Of a DNA stretch of 64,000 bases, positions 31,599 to 43,755 are shown piece by piece (the first letter of the stretch is position 1; each line of letters begins with the position of its first letter). The translations under genes and the position numbers were made by a program. Location: contig WHUX01000022.1 of the NCBI GenBank assembly GCA_015179025.1, forward strand, positions 1-64,000. The letters are read 5' to 3'. The notes under the pieces were generated by a model, which was given only the letters and a program-made list of their open reading frames with translations, made no database searches and was not told where the DNA came from. The DNA is from Terfezia claveryi (Eukaryota; Ascomycota; Pezizomycetes; Pezizales; Pezizaceae).

Positions 31599-34500
31599 GT
31601 TGTGATTCACTCCCGAGCTCTATATTAATAGGACGGTTAAAAGATGGGTTGCTAGGCCTACGGAGGTGAACATATAGTTAAGGAACGGGTGGGCGGAGTG
31701 CATGGAGGAGTGTTTTTTGGTCTATAGAAAAAAACTCGGGGCCCCAGTAAAATGATCATTACTGAATTTAAGGTGGGTACAAGTTAGTCTGAACAGGTGG
31801 CAGAGAGAAAGAAATGAACTATGGACCCAACAATCGAAGGAAAAGCAAAGCTCTGTCAAACACTCTAGTGGAAAATAATTCTCTTCAATCCATTTCATCA
31901 CGCCGGTGGAAAGTCAAAAGGCTCGAATAGAGAACAAATCAGAATTGAGACCTAGCGAATATATCCAGTAAACTCGAGGGGAACAGTTTATCACGGGAGT
32001 TGATGGAAGACTGATTGATAAGAGACTAAGCATGGAAATCCCACACTGCTCATTAATTCAACATGATGCCGTCCGGGCGACAATTTTTTAAATTAAAGTT
32101 TCCGACCCTCTATTATGAACAGGGATTAGATGGGGTGCATGGAAAATCCAATTACCCTGAACTTAGGAATGTTTAAAACTCTTCTTCCCCAACTTTTGCT
32201 CTACATGCTAGAGCTAGCTTTCAACTGTTTTCACGTAAGAGATTTCTTGTTTTCTGGTGATACAATCTACTTTTGTTTGTTTAATTTACAATCCTCGTTC
32301 GATAATATTTTTTCTAACATAAATAGGGGTGCATATCAAAGCAAAATACACACCACCTTTAAGAATCTATTATCCCTTGTTACAGAGGTTATTTTTAATT
32401 AGGATGATTATCGCTTGTTTCAAGGGACATTTGTCACCAAATTCGAGGCCCTTGGGACCTAGAACTTATCACCCGATTCTCGATAAAAATTCTTGAAAAA
32501 CACAACTTCTCACGAATTGTGCTCCTCGGAAGCAAAAACGTTCTATATTATATATACTGCAGGACTTGTTAGCAAACCCTACATTTCCCTCCAAGTAGGT
32601 AAGAAAACCTGGTATATATGCCATATCCTCCGGTTTCTACCTTTATTCAATCGACCCCTGTCTTTTGGGGACTTTGTAAGTATGCAGGTACTCCTGCCTG
32701 CGCGGCAACTATTGGGACCCATACATAACCGAGATACCTAGTTTGCATGCAAGTTGGCAGTGGTGCGCAGTCAGTTATGGATATAATTTGTTTACTGCGT
32801 CTTGCCTTGTACATGCACAGGTGCCCACATTCAGAGCGAAGCCAGCACTGACGCTGACATTGGACCGAATAAGGAGAAGCATCTGGGACAGGACCACCAA
32901 AAACCTCATCATTCACAATCGCCACCGCCGTCAGCCATGGGAACAGTGGTGATGCATGCTGACACCTCCGCTAAAACTAGGAATGATGGGGAGGGGTGGG
33001 GCGGATAATAAAGGGATCAAGAAGCTCATGGGTATACTTTCGGTAGTAATTGGGGAAGAATCGACCCGGGAGAGTGGTGTCCCTCCCTGGACATCTGCAT
33101 GAAATTAGTGTAGGAGATATACACATTGAGAATTGGAAGGGGTATATCCGCAATCCCAGGTATGAATGGGACCATCCATCGACTAGGACCACAACGTCTC
33201 CGACGGCTCCACCACTAGTACAAATATTCTCAGACTTGTGCATTATGCGTAGGCGTGAGTGTGGGGTGCCAGGCGTGTAGGGGACGAGTCGAGCATACCC
33301 GAGAGACGAATTGTATCTGTTGTGAATTTCGGGAATCAATTACTGAACCTGCTGCTGTTTTTACCTGCGCGAATTTTTTTCCACGTGCATTATTGATTTC
33401 GATATCCTATGGCGGTAATGTTTTGGATATTTCAGTATTTTATGTTCGTGTTCTTCGCGGGGGTATAGATGGCATTTTACGTAAATCAGGGGTGGAAGCG
33501 GCTCGGGGTTGGATGATCGTCTACAGGCTGCACTACCTCGGCATAGGCTAGGTAGATAGCTGAATACAAGTAATGATTAACTACCCAAAAAAAGATGGCC
33601 CCGATCAATAGGGGTGGTTTATTGGCCAGATTAAACAGGCGACCGGGGAGCTACATACGGCGGGCAGTTGCCTTCTGCCTTTATTTGAATTGATCAGTAC
33701 CGTACTCGTATTTAATCTAAATCTATCTAATCTATAACGAGATTGCAATATACCTATGTACATTATATGTGCACATTGCAACATCAGGCACTCTGCCCTC
33801 TGTCTTCTCTAGAATAACGGTCAATACTTCCTATAAAATACATACAATGTGCATCCCAAGATACACAAATCCATGAATGGGGGTCAAACTTGTATTATTT
33901 GATTTAGACAGATTCTTTCAAATAACAATGCATATCAAGTTGGAACATCTCATTTACATCCATGCCATCTTATGCACAGGTGACCCCCACACTGGTTGAT
34001 GTAAAAATCACGACATTGACCACGAGATCATACCAGCTATGTAACGGACATCGATATTGAAACCAGGACTAGGTATACCATATGCGTGATGTGATTTAGC
34101 TTAGGATTTGAAGTTCGAAACGAGGGAAAAACCTGAGAACACATGACGAAAAATGGTAAAGGACTTTGTGAATGATATGTAGATTGTGTAGAACCCTGAT
34201 CCTGAAGGCATATTACCCAGCAATCCAATATTGATCTTGCCAGCATGTATATTCCCTGTTTAGTTTTTTATATAGATTTGCATATGGAGGCCAAACCGGA
34301 GTGGAAAGAAACCTTTTCCGTCCACATAGCGCGTGAAAATACAGCCAAACCAATTGGGAGATGCACACCCAATGCCCCTACCTAAAGCTCAACCCTCTGA
34401 CCACTATAATCCCTGGCAACCCGTTAACCGCGAGCTGCACAGGGATAATGCTGTATATTAAGGTTTATATATCCGCCCCCACAGGCAGTTTAGCACCGGA

Positions 34501-34980
34501 AAAGGTTCAATGAACGATCGGTTATGTTATGCAGAACCAGCTTTGCGACGGGTAGCGCCGGATTTACAAAACAATGCATATTAGAGAATTTTGTATGGGT
34601 CCAGGAGTATAACATTTAATGCAACTTATGCAGCGTATGATTCTGTTAGGAATATACATATATACAGTCAAGAAAGAGGCGAAGCAAGGGGTAATCCTTT
34701 GATGTTATGCAGGTGTGACAAATGACGGGTAGTTTCTCTAGACCGAGGGAAAATGACAGCAAATGACAGTGTCCACTGTCCCAATAACTGCAACAAGCAG
34801 AAAACAGTGGAGTAAGAGCAAGTAAAGGAAAGCCGGTGCTCAATAATAAAACTTCAATCCGTATTCTCTAATGGTGCCAACGACTCGCGCCTGCAACGGA
34901 GTCGCTTTCGGAGGTACTCGCTCCTTGGAATAATTGCGCTCATGGCAACTCCTAGTCTCGTTGCATGGGCAACTCCCTAG
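31599..34980. other. Gene-poor stretch, no supported gene
   Basis: Several short plus frames between 32740 and 33280 look weakly protein-like but have no consistent start or splice model. A degraded family D core is at about 33690-33745. The rest is AT-rich and unassigned. Confidence 0.4.
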
Positions 34981-34984
34981 ACAA

Positions 34985-35125
34985 AATTCCAATTCACGTA
35001 TATGCATACTCTAGCACGGATCACGTGAGAAGATGCCGATAGAAATGCCTTCGAGGACTCCGTAGATAAAGTTCGAATTCACTGTATAAGTATACTTTAG
35101 CACGGATCTGTTGGAAGCTGCCGGA
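34985..35125. repeat. Imperfect ~75-bp tandem duplication upstream of the TPK gene
   Basis: CTAGACAAAATTCCAATTCA .. CTCTAGCACGGATC .. AATGCCTTC recurs as GTAGATAAAGTTCGAATTCA .. TTTAGCACGGATC .. AATGCCTTC about 75 bp later. Confidence 0.75.
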
Positions 35126-35139
35126 ATGCCTTCTATGGT

Positions 35140-35147
35140 TATATAAA
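35140..35147 (+). promoter_or_regulatory. TATA box of the TPK-repeat gene
   Basis: TATATAAA, about 140 bp before ATG 35288 and just after the duplicated block. Confidence 0.55.
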
Positions 35148-35287
35148 CTGCTCCTTACTTATATTTCACCCTTCAAGCATACATCGAGCGGTTCCCCCTC
35201 CCAAATTCTTCGCACTCAAGACATTTCCACTCACGATCTGTGCAACTTTATTCACTCGTCCATTCATACCTCCCATTGAGCCTTAAG

Positions 35288-36457
35288 ATGAGCAAGTCAA
35301 GGGGTTGCAAAACCTTTAAGCACGTCGAGTGCGAATATAATGCTTGCCGTGGAAGGGTGGTATCTAGAGGGCATGCAGAGGACTGCCCATTCCAGCTATC
35401 GGAAGATGAGGCTAGCAGTGATGAGGGTGAGTATTCGGAGAGCGAGAACATGTACGGTGGATGGAAGCCAGTTCGGGCGGAAAGAAACTTGTCTGCCAAA
35501 CCTGCCATCACAGCAAGTACGCACGTTGAGAAACCAATTGCAAATTGCAATACAACCGATATTCCTAAAGTACAAGTCGCAAAACAGCAAAGCACACGCA
35601 GGTGCCCTTCCAACGTTCCAACGAATCCTTCATCCAACTCCGGAGTACGTACGATTGCAAAGAGTGGCAGTAGCACTCTGTCAGAAAACCTCCGTACCGA
35701 TGCCGGGTGTGGAAAACCAGCAAAGAAGTCCTGGGCTCAAGTTGCTTCCAGTCCTGGTACAATTCCCGTGACCGCCGAACCAGAGACCACAACAGCCTCT
35801 AAGGAGAGTAGTGCAGCCCCCAAGGTTACGGCAACCCCTAAGGGAGTACAGCAGTCCCTAAGGATACGGCAACAATTACGGGGAATACAGCAGCAACCCC
35901 TAAGGGGAGTACAGCAGCAACCCCTAAGGGGAGTACAGCAGTCCCTAAGGATACGGCAACACTTACGGGGAATACAGCAGCAACCCTAAGGGGAGTAGAG
36001 CAGTCCCTCAGGATACGGCAACACTTACGGGGAATACAGCAGCAACACCTAAGCATACGCCAACCCCTAAGCATACGCCAACCCCTAAGCATGTGCCAAC
36101 CCCTAAGCATACGCCAACCCCTAAGCATACGCCAACTCCTAAGGAGAAAACCCTTAAGGATACGACAACACCTAAGGTTACGGCAACACCTAAGAATACG
36201 TCAACCGCTAAGGAGAGGACAGTAACCCTAAGGATACGGCAACTTCTAAGGAGACCACAGCAATCCCTAAGAAAACCACCGCAATCCCTAAGAAAACCGC
36301 AGTAATCCCTAAGAAAACCACAGCAATCCCTAAGGAGGCAATAGCAACTCCTAAGGAGAGTACTACAACCTTTAGCCCTGCAACCGGCGCCGGTTCTATA
36401 GCAGAGAAATTCAAACCGACGTCGCCGACCAAAAAGAACAAAAATCGTCGACGCTGA
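35288..36457 (+). pseudogene. TPK-repeat protein with three single-base frame breaks
   Basis: ATG 35288 opens MSKSRGCKTFKHVECEYN. The N-terminus has Cys/His residues (C7, H12, C15, C20, H29, C34) that might bind a metal, then an acidic Ser/Glu stretch. From about residue 185 the protein is made of T-P-K units (ATPKGSTA, TPKHTPTPKH, AIPKKTTA). Three single-base losses in 4-base runs, near 35843 (GGGG), 35985 (CCCC) and 36222 (CCCC), shift the frame; the first alone causes a stop at 35987. Their sum is three, so the original frame returns and ends at TGA 36455 after a basic tail (KPTSPTKKNKNRRR). Either a recent pseudogene or assembly errors in homopolymers. The basic repeats might bind nucleic acid; function unknown. 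Confidence 0.55.
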
Positions 36458-36469
36458 TAGGCAAGGAGG

Positions 36470-36538
36470 AGGGTTTCGTCATATACTAAATAGTATGAAT
36501 ACGAGTAGTGGTTCACGAAAAAAAAAAAAAAAAAAAGA
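36470..36538 (+). repeat. Short retroposon family D, copy on plus with poly(A)
   Basis: TTTCGTCATATACTAAATAG, then TATGAATACGAGTAGTGG and 18 A. Begins just after the stop of the TPK gene. Confidence 0.7.
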
Positions 36539-37338
36539 GGAGGGTTGAGGGTTGTGGCAGAAGGTTCTGTGCTCACGATTGTTTTCGGAAGTCCGATGGG
36601 TCATTGGCGGAACTATTTCTTACTAAAGGAGGGCCTTTTTCTGAAGTTTCTTTGTCATCAAATACTTGTGTGTGCCTGAGAAACTTTTGTATCAGAAGGA
36701 TCGTTGATTCACACACCATAACACAATTACATCTCTACTATCATGCTTTGAATACAATTGCCAACGGACAATAGTGATGTGGTGCTAATGCAAAACTACC
36801 ATTGAAGCTATCCAAGCCAACCCCTGCGGGGAGCCTCATCCGTCAACGTACGTCGGTTCTTGCATCATAACAGGGGAAAAGCTCAATAAGCACAGAAAGC
36901 ACAGAACTGTACCCATGACAGGGTTGTCGTAATTATTAGTATACAAATGCCAGCATTAGTGGAACCATGAAACTCGAAACGTTAATCTATCCATAATTGA
37001 TTATAGTTCAATATATAGTTACTGGTATGGACTTAACTTCATGTAAGAGGTGACTACGTGTGACTTAAGCACGTTACCAGCACGTGTATATGCGGAGTAG
37101 AGGTGAAGGCGGGATCCTGTTACTCCTCCCCCTTTGTTTGCTATTCCTCTGCCAATTAGGCTGACGGCATACCTTCTAATCCGAAAAAACCCGAATCTTC
37201 AAAATCCCACTTAGAGAATTAAATGGATTTATTAAATTTCATATATGGCAATCATAAGCCGTGGGCAACGGCAGAATTAAGTGGGATATCTACCTTCCGA
37301 GAAATGGCCTGTAATTAATTCTCTTTGCCAGTTTCTTT
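36539..37338. other. No supported gene
   Basis: No frame or repeat that I can assign. Confidence 0.4.
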
Positions 37339-37900
37339 TTTTCCTTTTTTTTAGAGCAACGGACCCTAGGTCATGACGGGGTCCGGAAGCCTCTCATTTG
37401 AAGGTTCGACCTGTGCTTTCGGTACCAGAAGCAAACGTAACCAGTTAACTACACTACACACCCCCACTTCCACCTCCTACCTTACGACGCCTTATCTCAG
37501 ATTGAGATCTGAAAAGAAAGTCTCAATGAGGTCCTCGAAATTTCCTTGTCCCTGTATTTCCTTTTCCGCAACCATCTGTCCCTATCATCCGCCTGTTCGC
37601 ATGAACTTCACCTTCTTCCGATCCACTCCTCCGCAGGACATGATAACGCAATATGTCTGCCTGTCTCCGGGTTGACCTCGCAAAACCTGCACATTGGGTC
37701 TCTAGAATAATTCCCCACGCTTGTAGCTTCCCTTTCCCAGTTCTGCAATGTACATAATTGACCTGTGCCTTCCTATTCCACATCAAAATCCTTTCCATCC
37801 CCGTTTCCACCACCTTTCTGCTTGCCTGTCTTTTCTTGTTCCAGGCCTGCCTAACCTCCCCTTCTGTGATGACTCCTTCTCATCTTTGCCAGTTACCACA
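37339..37900 (-). mobile_element. LINE fragment (B/C type) with 3' tail
   Basis: Poly(T) at 37339-37352, then the tail signature ACCCTAGGTCATGACGGGGT .. GGTTCGACCTGTGCTTTCGG. Upstream on minus, NYVHCRTGKGKLQAW and CAGFARSTRRQADI match the Cys/His tail region of LINE fragments at 44 and 58 kb. Confidence 0.65.
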
Positions 37901-39250
37901 GCACGCGGAAAATTTTTGTTGAATCGGAAATGCTGCCGAGATATATAAATATTTCGAGTGTTGACTATGAGGTACCCACGTGGGGGTCACCTATCTTCTG
38001 AGGGCGGGATGTCTGTTGATGTAGGATATGTAGTTGCAATAGAGTTAGTGACTATATTGTCCAATGGCTTTACATCTTCAAGACATTTGTACGCTTTGTT
38101 CAATTTGATGAGCAATAAGGTATCACTAACACAAAAAACTCAGCAAATAATTAGTGTTCTAAGGGATTAATTGAACTTCCACTATGTACAGTTAACTTTC
38201 GCTGGGTAAAAGCGGACTACAAAGCCAAGGAGGGAGTATTGACAGGTAACCTTTTGCACTGGCCTTAGCATAGCAACACCGGCAGGCATTCAACATTCAC
38301 CGCAAAACCAAACAGGTCAATGAACAGCTTAAAGGCCTCACTTATATAGTCAAAGACAAAAGGACCTCACATCGAATCGGATGGTCAGACGATTGGCGAG
38401 TAAGTGTGGGGAGACCCAGAATTTTATGATGCAAGGAAATCGGGGACGACGGAAAAGGAAGGGAGCGGGAAGCGATTTGGATTGACCCGGAGTGGTACTC
38501 GGCTGTCTATGATTTTTTCTCCGTTAGATAAGAGCAGCTTCAACTTTCCAGCTATGCCTCCGCATGGGATGCCCCCCCCCCAAAAAAAAAAAAAAAAAAA
38601 AAAATAGGTAACTCCATTATAAGCATACACAGTGCTTCCGATTGTGAGCTAGCAGGGATGCTTATGATAAGAAATCACCAAGCGGGTCAACGTTCGCCTT
38701 CTAATTTCCCGCTAGAGCGTCTCATCGAGAGGCCAAGGGGTAGAAGTCGAATTGAGGGCTAATTCACATCAAAGAAAAGCCCAGCGGATGATCGCAGTGC
38801 TTATATCAATCCCAATACCTATTTCTTCTTTTATTTATCCGTTTCGTCATGTAGGTAATTTTCCCTCGATATTAGCAGTACAGTGCGTGGGGGGAAAGTT
38901 ACCGCGCACCCCTTGCATAATATGCAGCGCCAGTCCATGGCTGAGTACAGCAGTAGTAGGACAGCGACAAGCGACCAAACTAGCATATTGAGCAGTGTAA
39001 TACTTGAGCTAGAGCTTGAGATCAAACTGAGGCAAGCGCAAGCGTAAGTGGTACGGAGAAACGAGCGAGTTCTATAAAGGGCGTTGTCGGATGTCATAAT
39101 GAAGGGGGGTTAAAAAGAGACACTCGGCGCTGGCTGAGACGTAATGAGTCTACGGTTCAAATTAGTTGGAGAGCGGGTCTACAGTACATAAATAATTTGG
39201 ATTCTGCGCGCCGGTCCGGACCTGGCTGATTCATTTGCCTTTGTCCTAAG
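37901..39250. other. No supported gene; C-run/A-run at 38570
   Basis: CCCCCCCCCC followed by about 22 A at 38571-38603 resembles the end of a family D retroposon. Otherwise nothing assignable. Confidence 0.4.
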
Positions 39251-39254
39251 TGCA

Positions 39255-39345
39255 CCCAGGTTTCTGGGTGGCTCTTCATGGTCCCCGCAACGGGACCGCA
39301 TATGAATACTGGGTTTTTTCTTTTTTTAAAAATAAAAAGGAACTT
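39255..39345 (+). mobile_element. LINE-A 3' tip with A-rich tail
   Basis: CACCCAGGTTTCTGGGTGGC, CTTCATGGTCCCCGCAACGG and ATGAATACTGGG, then T- and A-rich tail: the LINE-A end in plus orientation. Confidence 0.65.
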
Positions 39346-39447
39346 GGACTGATATAGGGGACAATATAGTCTGTAATACGCAGAAACCTAACAATGCTAA
39401 ATGCAGTTGTTGTCGCCTCCTTTGAAAATTTAACTATACCCGCAATC

Positions 39448-39800
39448 GACCTTAGATCATGACGGGGGCCCCCGGGTCTCCCCTTTGAAGGTTCGACTTA
39501 AGCTTTCGGTACCAGAAGCCAAAAATCTACGTCGAGCAGAATGAGGATTAGAGAGCTGTTACCCTGATATCGCAACACCGGCCAGGATTCTTCACCCGTT
39601 CAAGTTCCATCCGAAGACGAAACATCTAATATGGAGCAACAGGGCGGTTAAAGGCTTGGAATATATCACAATGGATCGAGATACGCAGAGGGCCTGGTTG
39701 CAGAGCCCCTGTCTGATACCGCCCCCAAAAAGACTATCAATCAAGTCACCCTGGAATTGTATCGGATGGGCCAATGGGTATGTTGCCCGCCAGAACATAG
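39448..39800. mobile_element. LINE scraps: tail signature (minus) and C-terminal region (plus)
   Basis: 39448-39520 repeats the tail signature of the 37.4-kb fragment. 39590-39700 on plus reads HLIWSNRAVKGLEYITMDRD, then TQRAW, a LINE region downstream of RNase H. Confidence 0.55.
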
Positions 39801-40586
39801 GTTGAGCTTCCTCTACAGAATTGAAAGTGAAAAGAAGTATGTCTTATGTACCTAGCATTATATAATCAAATCACACCTACAAATCACACCTACAGTAGCT
39901 AGTCCGCCCCTTTCAAACTATAGAGGTTTCGCGTACGGAGTAGAACCAAGTGCACATGCGAAATCTGATATGGAATTCATTCCCGGGTAGCTCCTTACTC
40001 TGTTATTTGATTCCTGCCGGTGTGGTGATGTCCCCCCATGTCTAGTCTGGTTCCCATGCCCGTGTCTCAACTCCAACCTCTACATTGAACAATCCATATG
40101 TATACGTATTAATTCACGATATACCGGTAACATGCCAATTAATTCCGCAAAAGCGACGAATCCCGTGGCTGATCCTCCGCCTTTCTGACATGCACTTTTC
40201 GCCCAAATTAGCAATAGCCAACAATCATCCGTGTATAGCTAGTTATGACTAGGTGCGGCTGAATATTAAGACATGTTCCCACACTACCTATTGGTTGGAA
40301 AAAGCTGACTGCATGAATTCAAATCATTGACGTATGGCTTGGCAGTGGACCTTTGGTGCTCCCCGAGGCTCCCCGAAAACCTTGTCCCACGTCGTTCATA
40401 CCCACCGGAGGATAATTAACCCACCGAGAATATCAAAACTCTGGGTATGTATTATAATAGCTATGAATATTCCACCATGTCGTTATTAAGTTAAACTATC
40501 TCTTGATAACTTACCGAGTACGTCGCTCCAGAAATTTATTGAGTGCAACTCAAAAATTCGATACTACGCAAGTACTATTCGTAACT
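39801..40586. other. No supported gene
   Basis: AT-rich upstream region of the two-exon gene; no clear TATA box. Confidence 0.35.
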
Positions 40587-41040
40587 ATGATTCCAGAGAG
40601 CCGTATGTCCTGATCTACTCATATGCATTTCCAAAAATCACTCTCGACTAACATTCCCGCCTAATCCCCCAGCCATCGTCAACCAAGAACCCCCGTATCT
40701 CCTCAACAACATCTATCCCCAATCCCTCGATAACCCCTCCCAGGATCTCCTCCTCCCGAGTCTCCTCACCAGTATTTACCTCCCCGCGATCCTAGCCTAC
40801 GGAGTCTATTATCGACAGTTATTCTGCCATCATCCCTGGCTCGGACTTGTTTGGTCTGTGGTTGTTTGCGGGATATTGGGATGGATTGGGGTATTGTTGG
40901 GATTCGCTCGGGATGCATGGGCTGCGATTGGGCTTGGTGCGGCGGGAATGGTGCTGATCGTGGCGTGTGGGCGTACGGAGGCGGCTGACCTGAGGAAGAT
41001 CGAGGAGCAGAAGCAGGGGCAGACTGTGATTGAGCAATAG
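40587..41040 (+). CDS. Two-exon small membrane protein, 127 aa
   Basis: Exon 1 is 40587-40602 (ATGATTCCAGAGAGCC). The 70-bp intron 40603-40672 has GTATGT, the branch CGACTAAC and CCCAG. Exon 2 is 40673-41040 (TAG). The join restores a frame that otherwise has no ATG. The protein starts MIPESPIVNQEPPYLL. It has three hydrophobic segments, about residues 40-60 (LLTSIYLPAILAYGVYY), 68-90 (LGLVWSVVVCGILGWIGVLL) and 96-112 (IGLGAAGMVLIVAC), then a charged C-terminus (DLRKIEEQKQGQ). Probably a small multi-pass membrane protein of unknown role. The consensus-perfect splice signals are the main evidence. Confidence 0.65.
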
Positions 41041-41110
41041 TACGGTTGGAATACGAGGTACTAAATTTAGCATTCTGTTTGTTCCCTATGCATTTTCGGT
41101 TCTTGGGAAT

Positions 41111-41144
41111 GGTGGATGGATGGATGGATGGATGGGTGGATGGA
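41111..41144. repeat. TGGA microsatellite
   Basis: About eight copies of GGTGGATGGATGGA-type tetramers, 70 bp after the stop of the membrane-protein gene. Confidence 0.9.
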
Positions 41145-42226
41145 ATATATGAGCCTAGGTCTGAATATAGCTTAGGCACTACTGTCCTCTAAACCTTTTG
41201 TGCTATAGTTCTCTCATGGCACCACACAATAATACCTAACCCGCAGTTGTACCCCAACTCACTGAAGTATGTGGTGACTCCGGACAGTGTGATTAAACAT
41301 TATTCTTGATTTCCAAGACACCCGCCTTTAAACATGGTTTAATCTATGCCTCATGCCGTTGAGGAACTAAACGTCTGTCGAGCTCATAATGGCAAAAAAT
41401 AGATAAATACGCTTAGGGACTTTGATCCCTCCTGATAACTGTTAAAGAAACATGTTGAGTGTTTCAAACACTAAAGGAATACGACCAGGAGCATATGTAG
41501 TATAAGTCCCCCCGACCCCGTATTGTACCCAAAGTTATATCTCGTATCTGGGACAACTGTCATAGCGTTCTATCGTTTGACTGGTTGTTGCGTAGCTTAG
41601 AGTCTCTCCCCCCCCCCCTAACACACACACACACCACACATATGAGCACTGAGATTTTTTTTTTTTTTCCAATTGCACCTGCGTGACCATAATCATATAA
41701 CACCCTTCCCCACTCTGCCCCCTTAATTGTTTAGAAAATCTCAGTGTTGTTAGAACGCACCACCGGATTACCACTCAGCCACAATGAGTTACCCTCAACT
41801 CACTAGCCGTTCCTGGTTATCTCCGCATTGTTGTTGTCATTGATTCATTCCGACCTTTGTAAATCACGGCCGCCACCTGCAAGCCTTCACTACATCGTCC
41901 ACCATGCTGACCCCGATACAGGTCACGACGTCGGGATTGTGGTGCCAGGGAAGCAAGATTCAGTAAGCCAGCTAACCATCTTCTAATTGATGGAAAGTTT
42001 GACTTTTACGGTACAATGATAGGCCAGGTCAGATTCTGCTGCAAATCAACCCTGTATGTTACTACCTAGCTACTTTCAGTTTTTAACTGGAAACCCATAG
42101 TATCATACAGCCAAGGGGTCCTGGCACGCACACTCTAACTTCAGTACGACGGGTTTAAGTTATGGATAGAGGAGAAGGTAGCGGAGATGATGAGGCAGGA
42201 GCCCAGGACGTTTAATATGGAAGGAC
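41145..42226. other. No supported gene; C-run and CA repeat
   Basis: 41606-41640 is a C run followed by a short CA repeat. Nothing else assignable. Confidence 0.4.
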
Positions 42227-42277
42227 AAGTGGGATTGGTCTGGTTGGCACAAGACCCTCCACAGGAGGAAGTGGGAT
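42227..42277 (-). mobile_element. 33-bp hairpin micro-insertion with 9-bp duplication
   Basis: Insert 42236-42268 ends (minus strand) in GTGCCAACCAGACCA and begins with the hairpin CCTCC-TGT-GGAGG. Perfect AAGTGGGAT repeats flank it at 42227-42235 and 42269-42277. Confidence 0.8.
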
Positions 42278-42513
42278 ATGTATAGGGGAACGAACGGCGG
42301 ACTCAAAGCTAAGGGAGGGTTCATAATCGGCAGTCAGTCTAACACGCCTAGCGTAGCACCACCGGCGGGCATCAGACAGGTCTTTAAGATCCACCAAAGG
42401 AGCAAACAAGTGGCAGAATGGGACTGGAAGGCAGTGCGGTGGAGGGTCTGATGGTGACGAATGATTCCCAGAATAGTGTCATTTCAGACACCCTATTGCC
42501 CCCAACTTGACCC

Positions 42514-42897
42514 TGTTAGAGAATGGATCAGACAAGGGCCCATGCTGTGCAACACCATATGGTCATGTCTATGAGAATAGGTGAGCAGAGTGAGCAGTTA
42601 TCCAGGAAAGGAATATACGAAATCAATATCAATATGTGAAGCCGTGTGAACAGTGCAGAGATTGGAGAGCTTTGTATTAAGCTAATAACTCATAGAGATG
42701 TTATCAATCTATCTAGTAGGAAATGAACAAGATATATATACTTGTATGGACGCACATCTAAAGGACATATATGTGGAGCACGCCAAATATGTTGTGAAGC
42801 ATGCCATATGTGGCGCACACCATATATGCTGAACGAGCTTTTTCTTGTGGTAAAGCTAGGTATGGGCGGAGCATGTGATATGCACGGCATTCTAACA
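42514..42897 (+). repeat. Copia-like solo LTR
   Basis: 384 bp bounded by TGTTAGA and TCTAACA inverted ends, with TATATATAC inside (about 42733) and sequence shared with the copy at 28.3-28.7 kb. No target duplication is visible. Confidence 0.5.
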
Positions 42898-42952
42898 ATG
42901 TCCAGCTTCATAGATATAACAATCAGAGGATATCCAATCCACAGGCTCGATT

Positions 42953-43438
42953 TCAAGCTCCTTCTTCAGGGTCTGCCTCCTTGGGCTCCCCATTTAGGGT
43001 TTCACCTGTGAAGTAGTCTGACCGTTTACACCAGTCGGGATTCAAAGAGGTAAACCCGCAGATATGCCCGGCAGGTTCCGCCGGGGCACAATAGGGGAGG
43101 ACATACTTCACGAAAAAAGAGTCATAGCTCAGGAGAAAGGAGTTGTAATCTCGCCAGTTTCCGCCTTGAAGCCCCTCCAGTGACCATTCATTAAGCCCCA
43201 TCTCATCACAAGCAGATGCTCCAGAGTCTGGCTCTAGGGTATCCGATTCGTAAACCTGCGCGTCCTTCGAGTCGGCATCCATCTTGGTGTGGTCCTTGTC
43301 TGCAAACCCCAGTAGTACTGGGCTGGGGTAGGTGATCGCATCGATCTCGGTGAGAGAAAGCCCAAAAGGTGACAGGGTAACAGCCACGTCTGAGGTTGAG
43401 TTATGCTCTGGAAGCGGACAGGTAGTGGAAGTGGACAT
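42953..43438 (-). CDS. Acidic 161-aa protein, unknown
   Basis: Minus strand, ATG 43438 (an earlier in-frame ATG would add an AT-rich, unlikely N-terminus). MSTSTTCPLPEHNSTSD begins a Ser/Thr/Asp/Glu-rich half; the second half has aromatic residues (NWRDYNSFLLSYDSFFVKYV) and three Cys (C at APA side, CGF, WCKR), ending EADPEEGA. A TATA-like TATATAAT lies at 43535-43542, about 100 bp upstream. No introns needed. No family recognised. It lies between a solo LTR and a LINE, and is probably a real lineage-specific gene. Confidence 0.55.
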   Translation of the reverse strand: MSTSTTCPLPEHNSTSDVAVTLSPFGLSLTEIDAITYPSPVLLGFADKDHTKMDADSKDAQVYESDTLEPDSGASACDEMGLNEWSLEGLQGGNWRDYNSFLLSYDSFFVKYVLPYCAPAEPAGHICGFTSLNPDWCKRSDYFTGETLNGEPKEADPEEGA

Positions 43439-43534
43439 GTTGATGGTTGTGGAAAGTTGACTTGTTTTACTATGTTTTTTTTTCTGTATCAGGATTCGAG
43501 TTATTGATACAACCAAGAGGGAGATATATGTAGG

Positions 43535-43542
43535 ATTATATA
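43535..43542 (-). promoter_or_regulatory. TATA-like box of the acidic-protein gene
   Basis: TATATAAT on minus, about 100 bp before ATG 43438. Confidence 0.45.
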
Positions 43543-43739
43543 CTCCAGTGACTTAGCCATTCCGCCGCCATGTTCCTGAAACAATTAGGTAAAGAGACCT
43601 TTGGCCATCGTGTAGAAAAGAAATCGCAAGAAACTAAATATTAATGGCTCATGCCGGTGCCCAGGCCTAGTCTGACCTACGTCATAACGGACAAGGGGGC
43701 AAACATAGACTAGCATTGCGGCGTATCTACTACTAGTAC

Positions 43740-43754
43740 GTGCCAACCAGACTA
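43740..43754 (+). repeat. Micro-insertion tail without visible duplication
   Basis: Exact GTGCCAACCAGACTA; the right flank is replaced at once by the poly(T) of a LINE. Confidence 0.6.
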
Positions 43755-43755
43755 C

